From Bacteroidales bacterium (GTDB taxonomy: Bacteria > Bacteroidota > Bacteroidia > Bacteroidales > WCHB1-69), in assembly GCA_017962845.1 (NCBI GenBank), contig JAGCUN010000045.1, forward strand, positions 30,070-94,069: a DNA stretch of 64,000 nt, written 5' to 3'. The notes beneath the pieces were generated by a model. It searched no databases and was not told where the DNA came from. It saw only the letters and a list, made by a program, of their open reading frames with translations. The translations under genes and the position numbers were made by a program. Positions 1 through 11,000 of this stretch are shown piece by piece; positions within the stretch are counted from its first letter, which is position 1; each line of letters opens with the position of its first letter.

Positions 1-406
1 AAAGCTGGGTGCGGTCTTCATCATATACATAAAAACGACCGCCCACCGGCAGGTTGAACCGGTCAAAATGCAAGGCCAACCCTCTCGCATCCGGACTCGT
101 GATCTGGATTCTCCAAATCATCGTGCCATCCTCCAACTCTTCCCAACTTCCCGCATTGACAGGACTCAAGTCCACATCTTTCAGCTGTGCGATGACATAC
201 ATTCCGCTTTTGTCATGGTCGTTCATGGCCGCCGCAACAAAAGCGGCATCAGCGGGTGCTACCACTGCCTCGTTAATAGGGGAGAACATCAAGACACTCT
301 CGTAACTGGCGGGATGCGTGCCAGGCAGATGCTGGGCAAACGTATTGATAATAAAACCTAACCCACTGAAAATTAGGAAGCAAAGTACAATGTTAAAGTG
401 TTTCAT
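1..406 (-). CDS. N-terminal part of a secreted protein, possibly a lysyl-endopeptidase-type serine protease (cut by window edge)
   Basis: Reading leftward from an ATG at 404-406, the frame stays open to base 1, giving about 135 residues. The first ~25 residues (MKHFNIVLCFLIFSGLGFII, then NTFAQ) are a signal peptide. A later stretch, WRIQITSPDARGLALHF then FNLPVGGRFYVYDED, resembles the pro-region beta-domain that precedes the trypsin-like domain in Bacteroidota Lys-C-like endopeptidases. That similarity is from memory of the family. The catalytic part lies outside the window, so the protease call is inference. It is divergent from rsfS, with its own -7 box at 440-447. Confidence 0.6.
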   Translation of the reverse strand, partial: MKHFNIVLCFLIFSGLGFIINTFAQHLPGTHPASYESVLMFSPINEAVVAPADAAFVAAAMNDHDKSGMYVIAQLKDVDLSPVNAGSWEELEDGTMIWRIQITSPDARGLALHFDRFNLPVGGRFYVYDEDRTQL

Positions 407-439
407 ACGCAGATTTTTATACATAAGAAATCAAGCTGG

Positions 440-447
440 CAAAATTA
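440..447 (-). promoter_or_regulatory. -7 box for the leftward partial gene
   Basis: CAAAATTA on the plus strand reads TAATTTTG on the minus strand, matching the Bacteroidota sigma-70 -7 consensus TAnnTTTG. It lies 33 bp upstream of the ATG at 406. No clear -33 TTTG partner is visible. Confidence 0.55.
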
Positions 448-514
448 GACATTTTTTTTTAATTTTGAAACATTTGTTTCAATTTTTAAGGTGCGAAAAT
501 CAATTTTATTTTTG

Positions 515-522
515 TACTTTTG
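515..522 (+). promoter_or_regulatory. -7 box for rsfS-ftsH
   Basis: TACTTTTG matches TAnnTTTG and ends 23 bp before the rsfS ATG. It probably drives the rsfS-ftsH-LUD run, since the gaps inside that run are under 25 bp. Confidence 0.55.
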
Positions 523-545
523 CAAGCTAATTCTAAAATAGGCAA

Positions 546-926
546 ATGGGAAAAATTAAAGTCGCTACTAAGAAAAAAGACCTCTTTAAAGGGGATTTGA
601 GTGAACTGATCGTCCAAGCTTTGATGGAGAAAAAAGGGGAGGACATCGCAGTTATCGATCTGAAAAAAATCAATCACGTATATTTTGACAAATTTGTCAT
701 CTGTTCAGGCACTTCAAGAACACATATTGAAACGCTTTGCGATTATGTACAAGAAGTTACCAAGCGCGAGGCAGGCATTCTCCCTACTTTCGTAGAAGGT
801 GTCGCCAATGGCGAATGGATTTTGCTTGACTATTTTGACATTATCGTCCATATCTTCCAGCCCGAATTCCGCGAGTTCTACCAGCTGGAAAGCCTCTGGA
901 GCGATGCCGATATCCAACATTTTTAA
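546..926 (+). CDS. rsfS: Ribosomal silencing factor RsfS
   Basis: A 126-residue protein of the RsfS/Iojap family. It binds ribosomal protein uL14 on the 50S subunit and blocks joining to 30S, lowering translation in stationary phase or starvation. The family core is clear: DIAVIDLKKI, then FVICSGTS, then GEWILLDYFDIIVHIFQPE and REFYQLESLW near the C-terminus. The length is usual. It starts the conserved Bacteroidota order rsfS-ftsH-LUD-cdsA, with 21 bp to ftsH, so the first genes are probably co-transcribed. Confidence 0.95.
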   Translation: MGKIKVATKKKDLFKGDLSELIVQALMEKKGEDIAVIDLKKINHVYFDKFVICSGTSRTHIETLCDYVQEVTKREAGILPTFVEGVANGEWILLDYFDIIVHIFQPEFREFYQLESLWSDADIQHF

Positions 927-947
927 TCTCATCCACCACCTTTTATA

Positions 948-3074
948 ATGGAAAACAACAGAAAGCAACGTCTGGACGACAATAACAACCGGAAATTTAA
1001 ATTCAGTTGGACTTGGATCTATCTGATAATCGTGGCGGTACTCATAGGTTACTATTTTTGGGGCGGGCGTAACAATGCCAATGTCAGTACGATTTCCGAT
1101 AAGGAATTGAAAACGTATGTGCTGAATAAGGATGTCAGTAAAGCGGTTTTTGTGCAGAAAGAGGAGAAAGTACATATTTACATCAAAAAAGAAAGCATTG
1201 ATGCTAAAAGCGAGTTTGCCCAATTCCGCGAAAAGAATCTTGATGGACCGCATTTTTCTTTAGAACAGTCTGATTATAAAGTGTTTAAAGATGATGTGAA
1301 GGATTGGATTGAGAGGGAAGCGAGGATGCGTGCACGAGATTCTGTTAGAAAATTGGAGTCTTTACAAGATACTACGCAAAGAGCTGCTATCAACCAGCCG
1401 GACTATGTTAACGATTTGGCTGATCAGATGGTGCAAGATTATGAGTTCCCGATCACAGAGGATACTAGCAAAGCATGGGGTGGGGAACTGTTGCTGTGGC
1501 TGCTGCCCATGGCGTTCATCATCATGCTTTTCGTCCTGATGGCCCGCTCCATGCGTGGTGGCATGGGCGGTGGAATGTTCAATATCGGCAAGTCCAAGGC
1601 CCAAGTGTATGATAGCAAAACTGCACAAGGAGTCTCTTTTAAAGATGTGGCCGGTTTGGAAGGGGCGAAAGAGGAGGTGGAAGAGATTGTGGATTTCTTG
1701 AAAAATCCCAAGAAATATACGGTTTTGGGTGGAAAAATCCCCAAAGGAGCTTTGCTGGTGGGTCCTCCTGGCACAGGTAAAACCCTGCTGGCCAAAGCAG
1801 TAGCTGGAGAGGCCAAGGTGCCGTTCTTCTCCCTGTCAGGCTCCGACTTTGTGGAGATGTTCGTCGGCGTGGGCGCCTCCCGCGTGCGCGACCTCTTCAA
1901 AACCGCCAAAGAGAAGGCCCCCTGCATCATCTTCATCGACGAGATCGACGCCATCGGTCGCGCACGCGGCCGCAACGCCATCAGCGGTGCCAACGACGAA
2001 CGCGAAAATACCCTCAACCAGCTGCTCACAGAGATGGACGGCTTCTCCACCAACGCGGGAGTCATCATCCTCGCCGCCACCAACCGAGCCGACATCCTCG
2101 ACCGCGCACTCCTCCGCGCCGGCCGCTTCGACCGCCAGATCCATGTTGAACTCCCCAACCTCAACGAACGTAAAGGCATCTTCCAGGTCCATGTGCGCAA
2201 CCTGAAGCTGAACGAGGATGTGGATCTCGACTTCTTCGCCAAACAAACTCCGGGCTTCTCAGGCGCCGACATCGCTAATGTGTGCAATGAAGCCGCCCTC
2301 GTCGCTGCACGTAACTCTAAGAAAACCATCGGGAAAGAAGACTTTCTCGCCGCCATCGACCGCATCATTGGCGGACTTGAAAAACGCAGCAGCATCATCT
2401 CACCACACGAAAAACGGGTCATCGCCTATCACGAGTCGGGCCACGCCACCGTCAGCTGGCTGCTCAAACATGCCTCCCCGCTCGTCAAGGTCACCATCGT
2501 GCCGCGCGGCAAGGCCCTCGGCGCTGCCTGGTACCTCCCCGAAGAACGGCAGATTACCACCTTCGAGCAGATGTTCGACGAACTCTGTACCCTCGTCGCC
2601 GGCCGCGCCTCCGAAGAGGTGAACTTCGGACAGGTCTCCACAGGCGCCCTCAACGACCTCGAAAGAGTTACCAAGATGGCCTACGCCATGGTCGCCTACT
2701 ACGGACTGAACAAATCCATCGGAAACCTTAGCTATTACGATTCTACCGGACAAAGCGATTACGCATTCCAACGCCCCTATAGCGAAAAAACAGCAGAGGA
2801 AATCGACAAGCAGGTGCACGAGCTCGTGGAATCTGCCTACGCCAAGGCCAAAGAGATCTTGGAGACGCATAAGGAACAACTCAATGTTTTGGCTCAAATC
2901 CTGATAGACCGGGAGGTGATTTTCGCTGAAGATTTGGAGAAAATTTATGGCAAACGCCTTTCTGATGCAGCAGAAGTGATTGATGATAAGAAAGTTGTGA
3001 ATGATGAAAATACTTCCGAGGCCACATCAGAGACCCAACCGCAAGATAATATCGATCAAAATGGAAAAGAATAG
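948..3074 (+). CDS. ftsH: ATP-dependent zinc metalloprotease FtsH
   Basis: A 708-residue inner-membrane AAA+ protease that degrades misassembled membrane proteins and short-lived regulators. Two membrane segments lie near residues 21-38 and 181-200, bracketing a periplasmic domain. Walker A is GPPGTGKT (272-279), Walker B IIFIDEID (327-334), the second region of homology [19 protein letters not shown] (379-397), and the zinc protease motif HESGH (495-499). All catalytic elements are present. The acidic, Asn/Gln-rich tail (last ~40 residues) is typical of Bacteroidota FtsH. Its last 14 bases overlap the start of the LUD-domain gene, which implies coupled translation. Confidence 0.98.
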   Translation: MENNRKQRLDDNNNRKFKFSWTWIYLIIVAVLIGYYFWGGRNNANVSTISDKELKTYVLNKDVSKAVFVQKEEKVHIYIKKESIDAKSEFAQFREKNLDGPHFSLEQSDYKVFKDDVKDWIEREARMRARDSVRKLESLQDTTQRAAINQPDYVNDLADQMVQDYEFPITEDTSKAWGGELLLWLLPMAFIIMLFVLMARSMRGGMGGGMFNIGKSKAQVYDSKTAQGVSFKDVAGLEGAKEEVEEIVDFLKNPKKYTVLGGKIPKGALLVGPPGTGKTLLAKAVAGEAKVPFFSLSGSDFVEMFVGVGASRVRDLFKTAKEKAPCIIFIDEIDAIGRARGRNAISGANDERENTLNQLLTEMDGFSTNAGVIILAATNRADILDRALLRAGRFDRQIHVELPNLNERKGIFQVHVRNLKLNEDVDLDFFAKQTPGFSGADIANVCNEAALVAARNSKKTIGKEDFLAAIDRIIGGLEKRSSIISPHEKRVIAYHESGHATVSWLLKHASPLVKVTIVPRGKALGAAWYLPEERQITTFEQMFDELCTLVAGRASEEVNFGQVSTGALNDLERVTKMAYAMVAYYGLNKSIGNLSYYDSTGQSDYAFQRPYSEKTAEEIDKQVHELVESAYAKAKEILETHKEQLNVLAQILIDREVIFAEDLEKIYGKRLSDAAEVIDDKKVVNDENTSEATSETQPQDNIDQNGKE

Positions 3075-3789
3075 CCCCTTCGATGGCATGGGCAATGCCA
3101 AAAACAAAATCTGCCAGTCTATCCGTGAAGCATTGGCCACCCCTGTGCATGTGCCCGATATCAACACGGATCAGGATCTGTTCGCCCCAATCCCCGATCT
3201 GCTGGGATGCTTCCAGCAAAACTTTGAGGCCGCTGGTGGCAAATTGGTGCCCTTCAACATGGATTTGTCACTCATGAACGACCGCACTTATGCCGCTAAC
3301 TTCCAAAAGCAAGTTTATGATTATCTGAAAAATTATGAACTCGAGACCAGTCGCTGCATGACAGTGCTTAATACCTCCTCCCACCTGGCTCCCGTGCTCG
3401 CCAATTTTAATATCCCCACCATCGACTTCATCAGGAATTCTGAACCCGTGGATGCCGTCATCGTCTATGCCGAGTTCCTCATCGCTCGTACGGGCAGCAT
3501 CGTGCTCTCGCAGCGCGGCGGATTGATGCTCTACCCCTCTATTCGCAATCTCGCCCGTAACATTATTGTGCTGAGTCAAGCCTCCCGCATCATCCCCGAC
3601 CTTCGCTACCTGACAGAAAGCATGACGACCGTTCAGCAGAAGGAAAACCGAGGTGAAGAGGTGGATTTCGATTTCGATATGCTTGAAATTATCCGCCCCG
3701 GCAAGACCGACGATGCTTCACTCTCTCCCACGCAGCCCCATTTCTCCCTCCTCCTCGTTGTGGACGGTCTGAACAACTATAACCATTAA
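3061..3789 (+). CDS. LUD-domain protein (LutC/YkgG family)
   Basis: A 242-residue LUD (DUF162) protein. The family includes LutC, a subunit of the iron-sulfur lactate oxidation complex LutABC, but no lutA or lutB is nearby, so the substrate is unknown. The diagnostic segment is AEFLIARTGSIVLSQRGG followed by ARNIIVLSQASRIIPDL (about residues 140-185). I chose the ATG at 3061, overlapping the ftsH stop by 14 bp, over an in-frame ATG at 3001 that would overlap ftsH by 74 bp. In Bacteroidota this gene usually sits between ftsH and cdsA, as here. Confidence 0.85.
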   Translation: MEKNSPFDGMGNAKNKICQSIREALATPVHVPDINTDQDLFAPIPDLLGCFQQNFEAAGGKLVPFNMDLSLMNDRTYAANFQKQVYDYLKNYELETSRCMTVLNTSSHLAPVLANFNIPTIDFIRNSEPVDAVIVYAEFLIARTGSIVLSQRGGLMLYPSIRNLARNIIVLSQASRIIPDLRYLTESMTTVQQKENRGEEVDFDFDMLEIIRPGKTDDASLSPTQPHFSLLLVVDGLNNYNH

Positions 3790-3830
3790 ATTTCTTTAAT
3801 TTATATATATATACAATAAATTATTTTAAT

Positions 3831-4679
3831 TTGAAAAATCTGCTCATTCGTACTATCACAGGTTTGATTTTTGTTGTGGCAGTTGTCGCTTCATTCCTCT
3901 TCTATGAGAAAAGTAGCGTTTTTTTTTACCTTCTTTTTCTCTTCTTTACCGTGATGGGCACTTATGAGCTGGTCCGGATGGCCCGTAATACCGGATTGGT
4001 GGGCAATCTCCCATTGGCATTGCTGCTTTCCGTGACTCTTTTTTCTGTTCCTCCCGTACTCTTTCTCTTCCACGGCGCTTTCGCACTCTATGTGCTTTTG
4101 ACTGCCACTGTCCTGCTGCTCCTTATAGGCTTGGTCCTGATGACAACGGAGCTGTTTCGAGGGCACGCAAATCCGATAGGCAATGTCTCCCTCTCTCTCT
4201 TGCCCATGCTTTGGGTCGCAGTACCGTTTTCTATTATCGGATTGCTTCTCGGTTATCAACAAGTCGCAGTGGTCCTCGCCATCTTCATCATCATCTGGTT
4301 GGGCGATACTTTGGCCTATTGTTCCGGACGATTGTTCGGAAAACATAAGCTCTTTGAGCGGGTGTCACCCAAAAAAACCATTGAAGGTTTCCTCATTTCA
4401 CTTTGCTTTACAGTGGGGCTCTCCACGATTTTCTATTGGATTCCTTTCTTTCATGAGGTTTTCCCGTCTCCTTGGTGTTGGATGGGATTCTCCTTTGTTA
4501 TCGCTGTGTTCGCCACAGCAGGCGACCTCGTGGAATCCCTTTTCAAACGTAGCTGTTCCGTGAAAGATTCAGGGTCGATCCTTCCTGGACATGGCGGTGT
4601 GCTCGACCGCTTCGACTCTGCTTTCCTCGCCATCCCCATCGCCTCCATCTATTGGTTTATCTGCGAACTGGTGAAGTAA
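3831..4679 (+). CDS. cdsA: Phosphatidate cytidylyltransferase CdsA
   Basis: A 282-residue polytopic inner-membrane enzyme that makes CDP-diacylglycerol from phosphatidic acid and CTP, the branch point of phospholipid synthesis. The C-terminal CDP-alcohol signature region is clear: GDTLAYCSGRLFGKHKLF, then SPKKTIEGF, then SVKDSGSILPGHGGVLDRFDS (split here). About eight hydrophobic segments are visible. The start is TTG at 3831, since no upstream ATG or GTG is in frame close by. An AT-rich 41-bp gap follows the LUD gene. Confidence 0.95.
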   Translation: MKNLLIRTITGLIFVVAVVASFLFYEKSSVFFYLLFLFFTVMGTYELVRMARNTGLVGNLPLALLLSVTLFSVPPVLFLFHGAFALYVLLTATVLLLLIGLVLMTTELFRGHANPIGNVSLSLLPMLWVAVPFSIIGLLLGYQQVAVVLAIFIIIWLGDTLAYCSGRLFGKHKLFERVSPKKTIEGFLISLCFTVGLSTIFYWIPFFHEVFPSPWCWMGFSFVIAVFATAGDLVESLFKRSCSVKDSGSILPGHGGVLDRFDSAFLAIPIASIYWFICELVK

Positions 4680-4708
4680 TAATCGCGCTTTATCCCTTTA
4701 TTGATGGG

Positions 4709-4734
4709 TTTTTCCTTAAACTATAAAGGAAAAA
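4709..4734 (+). terminator. Weak hairpin after cdsA
   Basis: A 9-bp stem (TTTTTCCTT / AAGGAAAAA) with an 8-base loop lies 30 bp after the cdsA stop. The stem is AT-rich and has no clean T-run, so termination is only possible. The remaining gene-free bases to 5061 are AT-rich and contain only the -7 box at 4951. Confidence 0.3.
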
Positions 4735-4950
4735 TCGTATCTAATCGGCCTGTTTTTGCGTGAAGAACAGGATGAACTGTGGTTTTTTTTTCACTTTACC
4801 TTGTTAACAATTGATGCAAAATCTGAAAAATGAAGTTGTTAGTTGCTCATTTTGAGATAGAAGCAAGATAATTCAATGAAATCAAAAAAAAATCAAGTCA
4901 AAAAAAACGCTAACAAAAACGAAAATTCAACGTAATTAAGAAAAATGTTG

Positions 4951-4958
4951 TATTTTTG
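4951..4958 (+). promoter_or_regulatory. -7 box for the giant adhesin gene
   Basis: TATTTTTG matches TAnnTTTG, 103 bp before the chosen ATG at 5062. The implied leader of about 95 nt is A-rich. Confidence 0.55.
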
Positions 4959-5061
4959 CAGAATTGGTATAAGAAAGATAAATTTGATAAAATAAAATCA
5001 TAAGCTATTGATAGATAACAAGAAAAGGAATAAAAATAATAAAAATATAAATTTCTCGATT

Positions 5062-8000
5062 ATGAAAAAAGTTGTATCTTTTTGCATTTTTAGTGTGCTT
5101 TTGGCTGTGCTTAGCCTTGGCGTGAAGGCCCAGACCCCATCGGGACTGACGCTTTCTCCCGCCAACATTACGCCTCAAGTGGGTGTTCAGGATACCATTT
5201 ATCTGATTCCTGACGCTTGCTTCGACGCACTTGGGCTTGCAGACAACGACAAGATCTCTATAGAATGGGAGATTTTGAAGGACGGCGCACGTATCGAAAC
5301 CGACTCCCTGACTCGTTATTTCGTGGAGTTCAAGTTCGAGTCGCGCTACAATATCGGTAGCGCCGAAAGATGGTGGGGACGCTCCTACACCGATGACTAT
5401 TGCTACAACGGCAATGGCTTCGGTAGCTACCCGGGCGCCTATACCCCGCTTCTTGATTCCCTCGGACGGGAATGCGCTCGTAGCGGTCACTTCTGCATCA
5501 CCTTGCCTGGTCAGAATAACCCCTATGAGTTTGACTATTTCTTCGTCAGATATTTTAAAGATGCAGCTAATTCAGCCCACCGACTGATTCTTGAGCCCAG
5601 AGAGGATGGCAACTACGAAATTGTCCTCCATCTCTATAGAAGATGCGGTGGTACCAAATGGGATAACATTAACTGCAATAACGATCAGCACTACTATGTG
5701 GGTGGTCATACCAGTGATCTCTGCGGCCTGCTCTCTTCAGATACACTGAAGCCCATGCCCGACACGATCCCACTCGAGGTTTCTATCTGTATTGGTCAGA
5801 CCTATACGCTGAATGGCCAGACCTTCGACCATGACACCACCGACGCCTATGTCCCGTTCAATGGTGTGTCATCCTGCGGCAGCTCCATCGACAGCGTGAT
5901 TAACCTCACCCTCCATGTCATCGACCCGCTCGTTCCTATCTTCGACACCCTGAACAGCCTCACCCAGCTCTGCGACTCCGGCAATGTGACCCTCGTGGCC
6001 ATCCCGCAGAACGCCGGCACATCCGGATCCTGCATCTGGTATGACGGCCTCGGCAATGTCATCGACACCAACACGACCATCACCCAGCACCTCACCGCAT
6101 CGGCTGAGTTCTATGCCTTCTCCTACAATCCGGAAGGCGGCTGCGTCAGCCTTGACTCCGTACGGGTGTTCACCGAGGTCTATGCCACCCCGAACCCGCA
6201 CGTTACAGCCGATACGACCGAGCAGTGCGAGGAGGGTTCCATCACCCTTACCCTCGACATGGCTTACGACAGCTTCAATTGGTTCCATGGTGACAATCAG
6301 CTGAGTGAAACTTCTACTACGCTCACGCTCGATCCCATCATGCTCGCTGACTCCGGCATCTACTACGCCAATGTCATCGACACCAATTATCACAGCGTAT
6401 ATAATACCGCAATTGCCTGTCCCGCTACCAGCGACAGCGTGAACCTCGTGGTGTATGAGCACGCTACCGCCACCATCGTCACTTTCGATGGCGACAGCAT
6501 CAACACCGCTGATAACGGTATCTTCTGCATGACCGACACTCTGCATGTCATCACTGCTGAAATTACCGGTGGTACCGCTCCTTATACTTTGAACTGGAGC
6601 AACACCGCGGCTTACGTCACCTACAACACCACTGGTGATACGGTGACCTTCTCTCCGAACCCCACCTGCGATACTACTATATATAATGATACTATCGTTG
6701 GTGGTACCGATGCCCACAACTGCTCCATCAAGAGTGGTGCTCTTGTGGATGTCTTCTTCACCTTGCAGGATGAGGACGTTCCGCACATCTACGTCAACGG
6801 CGACTCCGCTGCGGCCTTCCCGTCAACGAGCACCAACTGCTCCTATCTGATGCCCGACCTCACCCCGCTCATCGACTCCATCGTTGATGCTTGCGGCACG
6901 ACCACCTGGGCACAGACCATCGCCGCTAACACCGAAATCTTTAACGACACCACCGCTTGGATCGTCGCTACCGACAACTGCGGTCACCAAGACAGCACCG
7001 AAATCCGTATCGCCATCCAGCCCAACTTCGCTACTGTCACCATCACCACTTTCGACGGCGACAGCATCACGGCTGCTGACAACGGCATTTTCTGTATGAC
7101 GGATGTTGACCATGTCGTTACCGCTGACATTACCGACGGTACCGCTCCCTACACTTTGAACTGGAGCAACACCACCGCCACCCATACCATCAGCGGCAAT
7201 ATCGCTACGGTGACCTTCACCGGCACCCCGACTTGCGACACCATCACGATCGCCGATACCATCCTTTCCGGTACCGACGCACGCGGTTGCGCCATCACCC
7301 TGGGCAGCCTCATCGATGTTTACTATGTCCTTGAAGATACCGATGTGCCTCACATCTACATGGCTCGCACCGACACCACCGCAGCTCCCTCATACGATGG
7401 CGACTGCTCCTATCTGATTCCTGACGTTACTCCGATCGTTGACTCTGTTATCGACGCTTGCGGCACCGTTACTTGGGCACAGTCCATCGCCGCTGATACC
7501 CGTATCTATAGAGACACTACCCTCTGGGTTGTGGCTACCGACAACTGCGGTCATAAAGACAGCATCGAAGTAACTGTTACCATTCCTTACGTTCACGTTT
7601 CCGCTACCGACAGCGTCTTCCAGCATGTGATTTGCTCTGGCGACGCCAACGGTATTGTAGATATTATGGTGGCCAACGGCGTTCGTCCTTACACCGTCAC
7701 CATCAACCTTGTGGGTGAAACCACTACTTACACTCAGAACGGCGGTTATGATGCCGACACCACCTTCCGCTTCGAAGGCCTCGTGAAAGGTCTCTGGGCT
7801 GTGGCTATCGAAGATGCTAACGGTTGTACTTATCAGGCCGACACACTCGACGTGAGCTCACCGAACATCCTCGAACTCGACACCGCCAACGTGACGAACC
7901 TTACCTGCTGGAAGAACGCCAGCGGTAACTTCGATTATCAGCTGACAGGCGGTAGCATGCCTTACGTGGTGAAACTCGAAGGCCCTGTGGCTATGGACAC

Positions 8001-11000
8001 CACCATCAACGACAATAACACCTATCATGTTGGTAACCTCGACGCAGGTAACTACGTTCTTTCCGTTGTTGATGGTCACGACTGTAAAGATACGATCAGA
8101 TTCACCCTTACTGAGCCTGATTCACTGCAGATCACTGCCCTCACCATTCTCAACAATGTGAAGTGCTATGGTGAAAGCAATGGTAACATGACTGTTACCA
8201 TCGCTGGTGGTACTGCTGATTATACCTACACTTGGAACGACAGCCTCAACAACGCTGTCCGTACTGAGACCAGAACTGCTACGACCGACACTACCGGCCG
8301 CATCCTTGCTGCCGGCGTCTATACCATCCATGTCACCGACGTCAACAACTGCCCCTGCGTGGATTGGAACGACACCATCAAGCAGAACGACAGCTTGCAG
8401 GTGGTCAGCATTGTGACCCCCAACGCTATCGAATGCCCGTATCAAGGCACCTATGATGTGACCGCTACCGTGGCTGGTGGTACTACCAACCACACCTTCA
8501 CATGGACCGTGAACGGTACCGATTATCCGATTGCCAGCAATGCCAATCTGACCGATACTTATACTTATACTGAAAGCACTCCGGCTGTTTGCGATACGAC
8601 CTTCAACATCACCTTCAAGGTGGTTGATGATTCACTCTGCGAGGCTACCAAGAACGCCGACCAGTTCCAGATCGTTGACAACACCAATCCTGTGATTGCC
8701 GGTACGATCGCCGATACTATCGTGATTGGTTGTGGTAGAGATGCCGCTACGGTTCCCGCAGCTGTTGACAACTTCGCAGACCTTATCGCTCTTGGTTTGG
8801 ATACCATCACCGATAATTGCACCACTGTTGCTACTGACTTCACGGTAACCTTCGCTGATGATACTACCGATGTGGCTTGCGTGGATAAAAAGAAAGCTAC
8901 CATCTTGAGAACTTACACTGTGGCTGACAAGTGCGGTAACACCTCTACCGTTGCTTATACGATTACGGTGAAAGATACCGTTGCTCCTACCTTCACTGCT
9001 CCGAACGACACCACTGTGTATAAGGATTCTTCCTGTAATGTGGTTGTGACGCCTTCTGTTACTGGCGATGTGACCAATGAGGCCGACAACTGCTCTACCG
9101 GTTTGACCGCTACTTATGTTGATGTGGAGACTCCCGACGCTACCTGTCCGAACGCTTCTACCATCACCAGAACTTGGAGCTTGGTGGATGAGTGCGGTAA
9201 CGCAGCCGCTGATCAGATTCAGATTATTACCATCGTGGATACCATCCATCCTTGGTTCACCCGCGCTCCGAAGAACGACACCGCTTATTGTGATGTTGAC
9301 GATTTGGATAATGTCAGAAACAGATTCAAGAATTATCCGACCTACACCGATAACTGCCCGACAGTGACGATGACGGTTGTTTTGGATAGCATTGATACGC
9401 TCTGTAACAATAAGACTACCATTGAGTACTACACCTTCACGCTGACTGACGCTTGCGGTTTGACTACCGTTGCTAACGCTAATATCTATACTCTTGATAC
9501 CGTTCCTCCGGTGCTGACCCGCCCGTGGTTCGAGGTCACTATTTATGACTGCGCTACTTCGCAAGCAGATTATGATAATTGGAAGGACGATATCTATATT
9601 ACTGATCATTGCAATGACACTTGCTGGCTGGATCACTTCGTCAATTATAGAACCTATCCTTCCGCTCCGTGTACTTCTTCATTCATTGATACCGCATACT
9701 GGTATTTCACGGATGGTTGTAATATTGACTCAGCCATGTCCGTATTCACCATTGATGACATCACTCCTCCCTACATGGCAGTTGGTCCTCAGGTAGAGGT
9801 TGAGGTTGAATGTGATGGTCATGGTAATTTGGACACTCTCAAGAATTGGATCAACCATGTCCAGTATATTGATGAGTGTGATGATGATATCACTGTTGAG
9901 ATTTACTACATTAATGGTACTAGCCGCGCTATATTTGATACTACTGCGTTCATGGCAGATGGCATACATCTTGTGGGCTGGCAGGGTACCGATTGCGATG
10001 GTAGATATACCATTGAATGGATAGCCAAGGATTGTAGAGGCAATGCCTCCACTCCTGTGATTGAGCACTTCCGTATCATCGACCGTGTCGGACCTGAGTT
10101 TACTGCTCCTAATGACACCACGGTTGACTGCGCTAACTGGGAAACTGATTATGCTAATTGGTTGAGTGTCCCTGATGCTTTCGATCAGTGCCAGCAGGTG
10201 ACTTACCCTGTTACCAATAATAATAATGGTGCTGCGTCATTCTTTGGTGGTTGCTATACATTAGGCAGAAATATTTTTGGTACGGCTTACATCACCTTCA
10301 CCTCTACAGATGCTTGTGGCAAATCCACTTCCGAACAGCGTTCCTTCACGATTATCGATACGGTTGCCCCTGTAGTTACTTTGTCGGGAGCTTCTATGCC
10401 TGATCTCAACATCTATTACAACGTTGATTGCGATGCGTCTAATAGCGTTACTGATACGATCTCGAACATTATGTGGAGAATTGATACTGTCTCTTCCCAC
10501 AATCCTAATGCATTGGCCGACTTCTTGGCTGCTCATACAGAATTGGGCTGGTCTAATATTTCTGATTGTTCTTATCCGCTCGGAGTGCTTACTGTGATTC
10601 GTGGCGCTATCACTCCTGAGCTCATTAGCGAAACACCTTGCGCAAAGACTTATCGGGTCGCATACGTTGTTCAAGACCATTGCGGTAATGCCGATACGCT
10701 TTATCAGAATGTGATTCTTAGCGATACCACTAAGCCGACAGCTAAGAACTTCGCTGACACGCTCTATGTGGATGATGCTTGTGCCTTCACTATCCCGGTT
10801 TACACTACCGTTGCCGAGTTGATTGCTCGTGGTGCCGATATCAAAGATTGCCCGAGCATTGACTCTCTGACCGTCAGCGCTCCTGTTTATACCTATTCAG
10901 GTAGTATGGCTACTTGCGACTCCATTATCTATAGTGCATACACCATCACCGACCGTTGCGGTAATGATACCGTTGTGGTGGATACCATCCGTGTGATGGA

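Noticed and set aside
1439..2422. Leftward 327-codon frame inside ftsH
   Set aside because: Shadow of a highly conserved gene on the opposite strand.
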